Shown: piece after piece, positions 6,983-17,215 of the stretch | Position numbering within the stretch: position 1 is the stretch's first letter | Layout of the letters: the number at the start of each line of letters is the position of its first letter | Source: Jimgerdemannia flammicorona | Lineage: Eukaryota; Mucoromycota; Endogonomycetes; Endogonales; Endogonaceae | Assembly (NCBI GenBank): GCA_003990745.1 | Contig: RBNI01002107.1 | Location: forward strand, 1 to 19,683 | Length of the DNA: 19,683 nt | Direction: 5' to 3' | Program-made: the position numbers and the translations under genes | The notes under the pieces: model-generated | Databases searched by the model: none | Told to the model about the DNA's origin: nothing | The model's input: the letters and a program-made list of their open reading frames with translations, nothing else

Positions 6983-8668
6983 ACTTATAGATGAGAGATA
7001 TAAATAATATATATAATTTACTTATAAATAAAAAATATATATAGTCAAGAGGCTTTTAATAGTCTAAAAAGTCTTATTATTAACTAAATATTAGTATACT
7101 ACCTATAAAATTACTAAATATTATCAAATACTAATGTAGTATTATTTATAATATTTAAAAATATCTCATGTTCTCATTATAGTATTTCTCAGACTTATCT
7201 TCAGACTCATTATAACTATTATAGAGATTGCTAGTTTAATTAATATTATAAAAGTCAAATAAAAGAATACTACTTTTACTCAATATATTATCATTCAAAG
7301 TGACTATATAGTTTGGTATTTTTTTAATAAGTGACTCATTCTTAAGTATCATTCCTGATATAAAATTTATATTCATCTATAGCCTTATCTACTTACTATT
7401 ATTATTAAAGAAATTCATATGTTCATTATTATTAAATTTATTATTTTAAACTCTGGATCTATACTATTTCAGTAGTTATTCTTATAGAGAAGATTTCCCA
7501 TAATTAAAGATATTGTTATTTTTAATTTTAGTTATTTTTAGCTTAAATAATACTAATGATTGAGAATAATTTTCAATTAACTATTCTTGAAAATTATTTT
7601 GCTTTATTACTAAAGATATTATTACTGATTATTACTTTTATACTAAATATTATTGTTAGATATATTCAAGTTATTAATATTAGATATAAATGTTATTTGA
7701 TATAGTTGTCAAATTTATATACTGAAAAGAATTTTTTTAGTAGTACTAGTAAACTGATATACCATTAATCATATATATATAGATCTTCTTACTTTGATAC
7801 TATTATTAATTATTTTTGATTATTATATATTATTATACTTTTAAGTATATATATATTTACTTATTTCTATATACTATTATCTTATTTATTAAAAAGAGAT
7901 TCTTCTTTAGATTAGAAGTATATATAAAGAATATCATATAATATAATAGATATATTGACTATATTACTATAGAGCTATATATCAATATTACTATATCCTT
8001 TAGTTATATATTGAGAAAAATTTATAGTATGATATTATAATATATTGTACTGAAATCTATTAGTCAGACATTCTCTTTATTATTATTAGCTATATTTATA
8101 CTATTAATATTACTACTTTTTACTAATCTAAAGTATTTTACTAACTGAGTTTTATAAATATATATCAGATTGGCTGAATTAATAGTAGAACTGCTCATAG
8201 AACTGATACTCTTATTAAATATATAATTGGCAGTACTATCTATATTATTAATGATACTAGTTATTTATATAAATATTACTTATATATATAATAAATATAC
8301 TATTATGTATTAGTATAGATAGTATTTATATATCTATACTAGCTTCTGTTACTATAGTAATTGTTTTTATTATACTGTCTTATATATTACTTATAATAAT
8401 TATTTTTGATATATTTTTTTCTATTATTTTTGCAATATTTATATTTATAATATTTATATTTCTTATAGAAATTATAAATATCTTTAACTCTGAGTTGGTT
8501 GTAGTTTTCATACTAGGTTTAGATTTGGATTTGTCTCTATTGACCTCATTGATATTTCTTATCTCATCTGTACTTTTGACCTTATTGGTATTTTTTACCA
8601 TATTTGTAAAGACCATATTCTCATATATATATATTATATATATATTGCATTTTATTCTAGTTTATATA

Positions 8669-8672
<4 letters not shown>

Positions 8673-8744
<72 letters not shown>
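8673..8744 (+). repeat. Uninterrupted T tract (72 T)
   Basis: Seventy-two consecutive T in the window, just before the 3' LTR copy at 8802. The exact count may reflect sequencing or assembly limits on homopolymers. Confidence 0.95.
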
Positions 8745-8746
<2 letters not shown>

Positions 8747-8801
8747 TACTGTTGGTATTCTTTTTATTTTATTTTAACATACATATTTTTTTGAGCAGGA
8801 G

Positions 8802-8965
8802 TGTTGAGATTGTAACTCAATATGTAGATATATAACTTTATAATACATACTATTTCATCTGTTTTATATAATGTATGAAATATATGACTTATATATTTTG
8901 AATAAATTACTTCTTCTGTTCATCACTATAAAGATTATGAACCCTGGGTGACTCAAGAGCTCAAG
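8802..8965 (+). repeat. 3' LTR copy of the spacer element
   Basis: Starts TGTTGAGATTGTAACTCAAT and stays alignable with 6168-6297 to 'GACTCAAG' near 8963, carrying many C-to-T and G-to-A changes and a small insertion. A likely polypurine tract, GAGCAGGAG, abuts its start. Confidence 0.55.
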
Positions 8966-9586
8966 CATCACTGAATCGAACGGATCGTGTGATAGTTAGA
9001 ATCTAATTCATAGTGTAAACCGAGGTTGCTATGAACCTGGGACAAGATGCGCGTGATCACGTGGTATACGCCACTCTGACTCGTGCACGAGACATTGATA
9101 CTTAGATCTAAGATCTACAAGTTCAAAGTTACATTCATTACACTTTTCCATTTTTTTTATTCAAAATTTTCCGCATGCCGTCGTGCTGGCATGCATGAAA
9201 TACGACACTGCACACAAGCGTGCAATTACAAAATAAAGTGGGCTCCCCGAAACAGAACTAGTAGGCACCTTGGGAACTGTAAAAAATATGAGTCATTTCC
9301 ATTCACCTCGCCCCAACTTGACTATCGTTCTATCTATCGCCTTCTCGTTGATAGCTACAATTGCCTGTAAGCTATGCAAGAAGAGACATTTGATATTGCC
9401 TGCGATATATTTTGTGTCGCCATTACTAGAATAATGGGTCGAAAAAGATACCATATTTACATATTAATTATCCATTTCCTCACCGAAACGGTTGGTATTA
9501 AAGGTCTATAATTCTGTTTGTTGAAGACTATAGTATTGTGTTGTGCCATAAAAGATGCCCAGACACAGATTTATATCACTTCATTG
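8966..9586. other. Single-copy-looking DNA between the LTR remnant and the right arm
   Basis: Base composition returns to balanced. I find no homology to the left arm or to other repeats here. An open frame at 9083-9370 (95 codons) has no recognisable domain or splice context. No tRNA or other RNA gene is apparent. Confidence 0.5.
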
Positions 9587-9672
9587 CCTTTGCTTCCGCT
9601 ACACTTTACTTTCGGAATAACCTTCACACAGTAAGCGCAGTATGATATGGTTTATAGAAACTGTGGCCTGTG

Positions 9673-12194
9673 TCATTGCCCCCTTCCCCTCTCAGCGATC
9701 GCAGACGTAGCCGGTTCGACGAAATTTCCAGCAGAATGGGCGTGCGGAGAGAAGGATGGGACATTAGGTTTGTGGACGATGGGGCCGACGTTGGGGTCGT
9801 TAGGTTTGTGGACGATGGGGCCGACGTTGGGGTCGTTAGGTTTCTGAATTTTGGGGCCGACGTTGAGGTCGTTAGGTTTTTGGACTTCGGGGCTGACGGG
9901 ACGCGGTTGCACCGGACGCGGATAGTCGTTGGGGTCATAATATTTGTGGCCGTTGGGACCGACGAGATTCTGTTGCATCGGATTCGGGTGGTCGTTGTGG
10001 GGGTAAGGATTGTGGACATCGGGGACAACCTGATGCGGTTGCTGATCGTTGTGTGGATAAGGATTGTGGACATCAGGGAGGACGAGATGCGGTTGCTGGT
10101 CGTTGTGGTGGTAAGGATTGTGGACATCGGGAACGACGGGATTCGGTTGCATCTGGCCCGGGTAGTCGTTGTAGTGGTAGGGATTGTGGACATCGGGAAC
10201 GACGGGATTCGGTTGTATCTGACCCGGGTGGTCGGTGTAGTGGTAAGAATTATGGACATCGGGAACGACGGGATTCTGATCAACGTACGGATCTTTGTAA
10301 TCTCGCTTCCGGCGTCTATAAAAGAGAAAGCCGGCGATCACTGCGGCGGCGACGCAGACGGCTCCAAACCCTATGCCAATGTACATTGCAATGGGCATGG
10401 GCGGAGACGGCTCCGTAGACGAAACTCCAGGCGACCCCGTGGACAACCCCGTAGGCGACCCTGTAATGGGTGTTGCAGGCGATCCCGTAACCGATGGGTT
10501 GGAAAGGACGTTCCCCGTATTGGTATACTCAAGGTGCGAGGGGTTGTAGGTTTGGAGCCAGGTCCAAGTGTCGGTATCCAGGGCATATATTTTGTTGTCG
10601 ATGGTGGTGCCCGACTGACCTAAAAAATAAGAATGCATGGATGGTGAGTTTATACCACCCTCAAAGATAAAACCAAAATCCACCATGTGTACATAATATA
10701 TTACCAAACATGATGAATGCAATAGTCCCGACCATGGCGGCCGAATGGGCGAAGCGCAATGTTGGGGCCGTTCCCGTTGTCGCGGGCACGCTCCATGCCA
10801 AGTTCGCGGCCTTCATGTCAAGCACTGCGATGTCTAATGTCGCAAATCAGGTGAGATTCTGATGCCACTCCACTTAATAAAGAAACCTCAAACTTACCGC
10901 CTGTACCCAACCCTGAAGCGAGTTCCCCGCCATGAATAATAATTTTGTTGTCATGTGCTATTATATAAGAAACCGAATTTCACATGAATTTCGGTCGATG
11001 AATAAATGTAGCAAATGTACGCGAATGTTTTTTTTTTTTTATAAATGAAATAAAATAAAAAAAAACTCACTGGTGACGGAAATGTGGCTGATGCGCGGGA
11101 GAGGAGCGGTACCCACAAGGGAGGCGGTCTGATATATGGTCAAAGGGGGAATAAATTGCTAGGTATAAACACACATCACCGAAACGGAGAGGAAATAAAG
11201 GAATCGACACAACTCCCTCCCCTCCTACTTACGAGAAGAGTCCAAAGCCCCGAGTTGGTATCAAACACAAGCACATCGGAAAATGGACACATGCCTGTTT
11301 GACAGGCCCCCCCCAATATGACCATTCTCCCATCAGACAGTAGGTTGGCCGAATGAGCTTGTCGCCCTCCGCCAGGCGCACTACCACCGACGAGACTCCA
11401 GGTCAGAGTAGGATAGGTGGCGAGCTTATATGAGGAGCTGAAGAGCGTAGTACTGGCTGAACTTGACTCGCCGCCAAACACCCAGATGGAGTTGTCGGAA
11501 TAGTGGGAGGCGCCGGTGTGGGAGTCGACGGGTGGTGGCGGGGCGCCTATGTAGTTGGTGGGTTGACCCCAGGTGTTCTTGGTGGTGTCGAAGCTCCAGA
11601 GCATGTTGGTGTCACTGTTGAACGTCCCGTTGACGTACTGCCCACCAAAAAAATAGATAATAGTATTGTTGAAGCCACCGCAGCCGGCAATTTGACCTGG
11701 GTTGAGCGAAGGGAAATGAATGATTGGAAGGAGGATGTGAATGACGATGTGATGGTTAAAATGATGCTTCGGAGACACGAGCATAGGCCTACACACCTTG
11801 AATAGCCGGACCCGGGAACGTGCCGCTGGCCGGATCCCAGGGTGGGTTGCTCAGGTCGAAGCTCTTGTCGATCGGGAGGATGAGCATGTCGTTGGTGGGA
11901 GGTCCGTTACCAGTGGTCTGGACGGTGGTGTACCCGCCCTGGACGTATACTCTACGAGAAAATGAGAAAAATTCAAACAGACGTTAAGCTATTTAAAATG
12001 AAAGAGACAGTTTCTTTCGCCAAGTCGCCGAAAGGGAGGGAGCAAGGGGACAAAAAATCATGGAGGTTTGCTCACTTAGTTCCCACGAGTACTGCCACAG
12101 TCCCGGCTCGAGGGACAGCGACGTAGCTGTTTGCGGGGCCGATGCCAATGGCAAAGAGGAGGGTGGCAAGGAGGGACCATTTGAGGTTGGGCAT
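9673..12194 (-). CDS. Kelch-repeat, single-pass membrane protein with repetitive Pro/Asn-rich tail (right copy, 643 aa)
   Basis: Minus-strand exons in transcript order: 12194-12076, 11951-11797, 11696-11233, 11128-11071, 10957-10898, 10833-10705, 10619-9673; total 1932 bases, open throughout. The five internal exons match the left gene exactly in length, while most introns differ (124, 100, 104, 113, 64, 85 bases here; 71, 86, 93, 110, 92, 85 there). Start MPNLKWSLLATLLFAIGIGP is a signal peptide. Kelch motifs include YFFGG, WVFGG and VILGG; the last blade reads FIMFGQ, again without the second Gly. A Pro/Ser/Thr linker (about 366-404) leads to one membrane helix (about 405-429) and then RRRKR. 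The tail has six 18-22-residue VVPDVHNPY-type units and four 12-residue HKPNDPNVGPIV-type units, making it longer than in the left copy. Function is unknown; a surface receptor or adhesin role is inference. Confidence 0.88.
9753..10290 (-). repeat. Coding tandem repeats in the right-copy tail (36-bp and 66-bp units)
   Basis: The 36-bp array has the marker TTAGG at 9764, 9800, 9836 and 9872, exactly 36 bp apart, encoding 12-residue units. From about 9890 to 10290, six units encode the 22-residue VxPDVHNPY motif, two of them shortened to 18 residues (54 bp). The left gene has fewer of both types. Confidence 0.85.
10958..11071 (-). other. Intron 4 of the right kelch gene (10958-11070)
   Basis: GT-AG intron of 113 bases on the minus strand, with donor GTGAGT and acceptor TATAATAG as in the left copy. 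The pyrimidine run after the donor is short here and is followed by an A-rich stretch, in contrast to the T25 run in the left copy. Confidence 0.6.
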
Positions 12195-12842
12195 TGTGGA
12201 TGTCGGGGGCCTTAGCAGGTCAAGTGTGTGCATGTGGTGAAAGAAGGGTTATTGATGAGATATTTAGCAAACAATTGGAGTCGCGCGATGAGATCTTCCT
12301 GGTCCCGCCACCAACTTATTACTGCCAAACCGTGGTGGAACCACGGAGCATCCCTGTGGGACATACTTTTCCCTTTTCCATCCCACCGGCGCAGCTGTCA
12401 ACCCATGATATTCTGGGACCTTTCCTGACTGAACATCGTCTTGTGAATAAATGCCCATCGCTTGACATCTTTTTAAAGGAGATCGGAAGTCAATCCGATG
12501 GGATCATCCAACCCAGTTTTTAGTTTGGACCCATCTGACAAGGAATTCAAACCGATTCTCTCTTGCTTGGTGATCTTCTCTCTGGAACAAAGAATGCGGG
12601 ATCGCTTATTAATTAGGTAATTAAGTGATACCGAAGAAACCCCAAACTGAGGGCACTCTATTTGGGATTCCCGGTTTTATTGTTCCAGACATGGCCGACA
12701 AACTCGTGTACACTGTGATTGTGGCAGAGTGGCACACATCCGTTATTCCGATAAGCTAACCGTGACTGTAAATTCCCATTGAGATGATCGGCGTGGGTAT
12801 GCCGATTGGTCCACGATTTCGTGCTACATGTGATCGACCCCA
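12195..12842 (-). promoter_or_regulatory. Conserved 5' flank of the right kelch gene
   Basis: Counterpart of 3115-3775, with no conserved reading frame. It keeps TTAATTA-CC-TAATTAA (12609-12624 on the minus strand) and the dyad ATCGGC/GCCGAT (12787-12806). Blocks such as GGAACAATAAAACCGG are almost unchanged between the arms. I infer promoter, leader and regulatory content; the start of transcription is not visible. Confidence 0.5.
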
Positions 12843-13299
12843 CTGCATCGCGAGATGCGCATGATCAAAGACAATTCGTAGATTTTTGTGCCATTAAAAA
12901 TGGATATGCAGGTATGTTTCCTTAGGTGCATGCTCGGTCGGTTAGCATTAAAGGGTGTGTGAGAGAAGGATAAAAGACAGGAAATGTGTTGAGTATTTGA
13001 TTATCCTTATAGTTAGGAATCTCGAGGATTGCGGCAAGAGCGGCACTTTATTGATAATTCAAATAACGCGTGTTGATGTATAAGCCACAAATGGATGAAA
13101 AATTTTATCTCAGTGTCAGACCTCGGTCACGTTACAAAATTATAACAGTGGCTTGGAATGATGAAATTTTTTTTTCAATCTGCCTCTTACCAAGCATAAT
13201 TGACCTGTCTTCGGTAAAACAAAAAAAAAAAAAAATTGAACTGTCTCTGTTATCAATTATAATATTCAAAAGTTGACTAGGTTTTGAAAAATACTGGGC
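12843..13299. other. Intergenic DNA, no gene recognised
   Basis: Balanced to moderately AT-rich sequence beyond the right arm. A 68-codon frame at 13070-13276 has no recognisable domain and ends in an A tract. No repeat partner was seen elsewhere in the window. Confidence 0.5.
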
Positions 13300-13526
13300 T
13301 TGAACCTTAATAAGAAGTTAATCTCTTTGTAATAATAATAATTATAAACTATTATTATATTTATTTTATAAGATTATTTAAAGATTTATTTCTATTACTC
13401 TTTAAGTATTATAGTTTTTTATTTTCTTGAAAGAAGATTTATTTTATCAGAACTTATATTTTAAAGCTAAAGTTGATAATTCTCAGTTATTGTAATTAGA
13501 TTAAAAATTCTAAAGAGAAAGCTAAC

Positions 13527-13609
<83 letters not shown>

Positions 13610-14071
13610 ATAAAAGTATATTTAAAAATTTTAAGTAATACTTATATTAAATATATATATTTAAAATACATATTAATATTTTTTAAAATAATTAAAATAA
13701 ATTATTTTTAAAAAATTAAAAATTAGTAAATTTAATATTTTTATCTCTTACTCTATAGTCACATATAGGCAAATTTACATATAGCCCTCCTATTGGATAG
13801 AATTTGATAACATCATCTTTTTCTTCATAAATAAACTATCATATATTGCTATTCTATTCTATATGCCATTGATATATTCAAAGATTAATGCTCAATACAT
13901 CTTAGCATTGCTATATATTTTATTTAGTGATCTCTCTATACTATCTTATATTGCCTATAAATATAGTAATAAGTATTTCAGTGGGTTCAGAGAGTATGCT
14001 AGGTGAAGTACACTCTTCCTTCATTTCTTTTATTAAACTTCACTCAAGTATAGCAAAATGAGCAATAATTA
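13300..14071. other. AT-rich region with 72-base A tract
   Basis: Stops in all frames. An uninterrupted A tract covers 13530-13601. No transposon or gene motif is recognisable here. Confidence 0.6.
13530..13601 (+). repeat. Uninterrupted A tract (72 A)
   Basis: Seventy-two consecutive A, the same count as the T tract at 8673-8744. Confidence 0.95.
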
Positions 14072-14490
14072 GTACTCCCAATAAATCGAATCGAATCAAA
14101 TTTGACCAAAACTCGATTCAATTTGATCGAATCAAAGGTCCAATTCGATTCAATTCGAATTGAATCAAAGGCTAATTCGATTCAAGTTCCGATTTGAACC
14201 CTATTTTTCGAAATTTAATAACTCGACGAATATACATCAGAATTTAATAATCTTTAGCTTGTTAGATTCCTCTTATATAGGGGAATCTAAAAAGCTGAAG
14301 ATCATTGAATTTGGATGTGTATTTGTCAAGTTATTACATTTCGAAAAATAGGGTTCGAATTGGACCCTCAATTCAATTCGAATTTGATTCGATTCAAACT
14401 TGATTCAAATTAAAAAATCCCCAATTCGATTCGATTCGAATGACCCTCAATTTAATTCGATTCGAATTGATTCGATTCATTTGGGAGCAC
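14072..14490. mobile_element. Foldback MITE, 419 bp, palindromic over its whole length, flanked by TA
   Basis: The left end reads GTACTCCCAATAAATCGAAT and the right end, reverse complemented, GTGCTCCCAAATGAATCGAA. Both are flanked by TA (14070-14071 and 14491-14492). The two halves are reverse complements along most of their length: TAGATTCC (14263-14270) pairs with GGAATCTA (14282-14289) at the centre, and CCCTATTTTTCGAAAT pairs with ATTTCGAAAAATAGGG. The outer parts are built of iterated ATTCGA units. TA flanks fit a Tc1/mariner-type mobilising enzyme, though the termini are not diagnostic. It has no coding capacity; a short frame inside it is a by-product of the palindrome. Relatively little RIP-like damage suggests recent insertion. 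Confidence 0.8.
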
Positions 14491-14492
14491 TA

Positions 14493-14836
14493 GTAATAAT
14501 ACTATTGAAATTCTTAATATATTTCTATTTTTCATGAGTATACTCTGGTATAAGTGGACCTGCATCAACTTTCTGAAATTTATCCAGAGTGGAAGAAGAA
14601 TCAATCTTAGTAAGAAGACATCCCTGCACCAAACCTATAAGCAATGTCTTAGATATATCTGATCTATGGATATACTATAGTATATTAAGGAATATACCAA
14701 ATTATTTAAACTCAATTTGATAAATATATATTTATTACTTATATTCTCAATTTTTAGTACCATTTGTATGATATTCATACTTAATTATCTTTGTTCTTAG
14801 AATAATTCAGAGGTTGAAAGATTTTGGAAAGATATT

Positions 14837-14877
<41 letters not shown>

Positions 14878-15530
14878 CATATTGCTGGACATAATGTAGC
14901 TATTGTAATACTTCAAAGACTAATGAATATAAATATAATTGAAAGTTAAATATAGCAGATCTGAATGATTATATGTTATATACTAGACTCAATATTATAG
15001 AGTTAATATTTAGGAAAGAAGATACTATAGTCAATCTTTCTAGCAAGAGTTAGATTGTCTCAATAGAAAAATAGTAAGAGATATAGAATGATTTCCAATA
15101 TATATTGGCTGTACTGGAAAATGAAATTCTGGCAAATTACCAAAAAGCCATTAAATTTCTCTATGAGGTAGGTGTTTTTTTTACCTTATCATCTTTTTTT
15201 CTTTAAAATTATAAGATATTAGAAATAATATATTATCTTTTTTAGAGTAATAGTACATAAATGATTCGAAATTTGGACCAAGGATATCTATATATGCTAC
15301 ATGAAATTGGTGAAGCAGACAATTTACCTAATACTTATAGATTAACTAGACTTCACATCACTACTCAGAACATATATAAATTGACTTTTAGGTCTTTCCA
15401 CTCCTTGTTTCTCATCAGTCTCATAGACTTAAACAATTCAGCGGCTTGGGGTTGCCTATTGCTGGGTGCAGATCTACAAATTCTATACTCTACTTATCTC
15501 TGGGCTTACCACTCTATTGTAACCAATTTT

Positions 15531-15569
<39 letters not shown>

Positions 15570-16589
15570 AGCAAGTATATATACCTATTTAGAAGAGTAT
15601 ACAATTTCTGCTGAGGTTTCTGAAGCTTCATTTATCATTTGGTTTTTTTTTACCAATATTTAAGAAAACTATAATAGGCTTATTTGATAAATTGATATAA
15701 AAGTGGTAAATTGTTCTCACTTTGGCAGAATGAATCTTGCTCCTAATAGCAAAATTTTAACAGATTATTCTTATCTTAACTATAGAGAGAGAAAATTCAC
15801 TTATTGCCTTTGTAGTAAACTGAAATAATGAAATTGAAGAGGAAGACTATATATAAATAGGTCAAAGAATAGATATTATCAAATCTCTCTATTCAAATTA
15901 GCTAGAGATTATGCTCATAGAATTTGTACCCTCTGATAAGTAATTATATAGAACCAAAGTATGTGTTGATAAATTGAAACTAATACAAAACATGAAGTAT
16001 ACCTTGAACAGATTATTGTTAACTTCATTGAGAGGGTCTAACTATTAGAATCTGTAAAATGTTTTTGTCCTTAGTGTCTAAATTATTGGTATATTGACAT
16101 ATATTTGCTATTTGTTATTATTAATACTAGTCTAATGTAAGATATAATTCTTGATTAATAGATTGTCAAGTCATAGTCTATATCATCAACTTTTTATATG
16201 TATAACTATATGTATATGTTTCAGGAAATAGACTATTTCACATTTCCACTGAATGAGTATAGTGTGACATATTTACTCAAAGTATTGTTAAAAGGGTTTA
16301 TATGATTGAGAGTAAGTTTCTGATATCAGTTTTATCTTTATTGTTATCTATGAATGAGTTTCCATTATTTATTATATTTCATTTATAGTTTTTTATAGAT
16401 CATATGATCAATCATTTAGAAAAACTTTTCAGGTAGTATACTGAATAATCAGAGCTACTTCAGAAGAGTGTTATTGAGCAGATGATACAATATTGAGCAC
16501 CAATAGCTTGACTAACTCAATGAAATTCAGATATAAAGGAGCAACTGCAAATGCTACTGAAAAAGCAGAGAACTAAGACCAGGTGATGC
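14493..16589. other. AT-rich decayed repeat region
   Basis: No intact gene. It contains a TA dinucleotide run (about 14840-14875), a T33 tract (15536-15568), and one coding-looking scrap at about 15103-15172 on the plus strand (reading ILAVLENEILANYQKAIKFL). The scrap is followed by GTAGGTG and, about 75 bases on, TTTTTTAG, which could be an intron remnant. Near 16440-16580 another scrap reads like the end of a transposase (EQLQMLLKKQRTKTR). I could not assign either scrap to a family. Confidence 0.45.
15536..15568 (+). repeat. T tract (33 T)
   Basis: Thirty-three consecutive T within AT-rich DNA. Confidence 0.95.
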
Positions 16590-16930
16590 ACAGTAATGTG
16601 CAGGAGCTATAGTACTGATATACACAGAAGTTGTAGGGCTAATATATGCAGGCCCTATAATCTCATCTATATGGAGTTGTATTGCTGATATATATAAGAT
16701 ACATTCTAACTAGCATAGACACTATAATTCTCAACTGCATAGGGTTGTATTGCTGATATATATAGGATATATTCTGACTAATATAGGTACTATAATTCCA
16801 TATATATAGTATAGGATATACATAAGTGCTATAGAGACTATAGTACTGATATATATAGGTATAGCACTAATATATATAAGATATATTCTGACATATACAG
16901 GTGCTGATATACATGCATGGGCTCTATAAT
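16590..16930 (+). repeat. Degenerate 68-bp tandem array
   Basis: The marker GTTGTATTGCTGATATATAT occurs at 16676 and 16744, 68 bp apart, with matching downstream text ending in ACTATAATTC. More diverged copies (for example GTACTGATATACA near 16613, AGTACTGATATATA near 16840, GTGCTGATATACATG near 16900) extend the array to roughly four or five units. It lies just beyond the piggyBac 3' end and could be subterminal to that element. Confidence 0.6.
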
Positions 16931-17117
16931 TTAAACATTTGTTTTCTTCAAGATATGCTCACTCTCATTTATTTGGACAAGATCTATAATATATATTTAT
17001 GTGATATATGATTAATAAGATCTATGGTACTTAATGTAGGATTGAGATATAGCATATATTGATGACATTTAATAATATCTGACATTGAAAGTCTAAGGTA
17101 TATATAAGTACCAATTT

Positions 17118-17118
<1 letters not shown>

Positions 17119-17164
<46 letters not shown>
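17119..17164 (+). repeat. A tract (46 A)
   Basis: Forty-six consecutive A about 50 bases beyond the end of the piggyBac pseudogene; on the coding strand it is a T run. Confidence 0.95.
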
Positions 17165-17167
<3 letters not shown>

Positions 17168-17215
17168 TCTATCTATCTTTTACTCAAAACTATTTTTCAA
17201 ATAAATATGCAAAAA

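Larger units (their letters stand above)
6298..8801. other. AT-saturated interior of the spacer element, no intact gene
   Basis: About 2.5 kb with stops in all frames. The apparent reading frames near 8380-8746 are low-complexity Asn/Ile/Lys or Phe products of AT-rich and T-tract DNA. No reverse transcriptase, integrase or tRNA motif is recognisable. An A tract (6916-6979, one T at 6928) and a 72-T tract (8673-8744) face each other about 1.7 kb apart. Confidence 0.6.
6168..8965 (+). mobile_element. Decayed LTR retrotransposon remnant between the two kelch genes
   Basis: Two direct LTR-like copies start TGTTGGGATGGCAACTCGAT (6168) and TGTTGAGATTGTAACTCAAT (8802). The first follows host flank sequence; the second follows purine-rich GAGCAGGAG, a likely polypurine tract, so the pair reads as 5' and 3' LTRs. 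The TGTTGG start is common in Ty1/copia LTRs, but no gag or pol survives. The interior is AT-saturated, full of stops, and holds a long A tract and a long T tract. The span of about 2.8 kb is short for an autonomous element, so it is deleted or non-autonomous. Flanking target-site duplications were not found. Confidence 0.55.
9587..12842 (-). repeat. Right arm of the large inverted duplication
   Basis: Reverse-complement counterpart of 3115-6167. It runs from AGCGGAAGCAAAGG (9600-9587, minus-strand reading), matching AGCAGAAACAAAAG before the LTR at 6168, to about 12842, where GGGGTCGATCACATG aligns with GTTGGGATCATGTG near 3115. It contains the second kelch gene and its conserved 5' flank. 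Confidence 0.85.

Noticed and set aside
8495..8746. An 83-codon frame ending in a long poly-Phe run
   Set aside because: The C-terminus is a translation of the 72-T tract and the rest is low-complexity AT-rich DNA.
9670..10623. A 317-codon open frame on the plus strand across the last exon of the right kelch gene
   Set aside because: It is antisense to a repetitive coding exon whose 36- and 66-bp units keep all frames in register. Its product is a low-complexity Val/Arg/Asp repeat, and the minus-strand frame has the signal peptide, kelch and membrane architecture with matching splice sites.
12264..12523. Short open frames on both strands in the right 5' flank
   Set aside because: The equivalent left-arm DNA (about 3540-3700) is conserved in sequence but not in frame, so these are probably noncoding.
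14160..14351. A 63-codon frame in the MITE
   Set aside because: It crosses the centre of the palindrome, so it reads both complementary halves; it is a by-product of the inverted repeat.
15261..15614. A 117-codon frame with a poly-Phe segment
   Set aside because: It runs through the T33 tract, shows no domain, and lies in decayed repeat DNA; not supported as a gene.
16590..16930. CRISPR-like spacing of the 68-bp repeats
   Set aside because: The units are contiguous degenerate tandem repeats without unique spacers, and the window is eukaryotic in gene structure.
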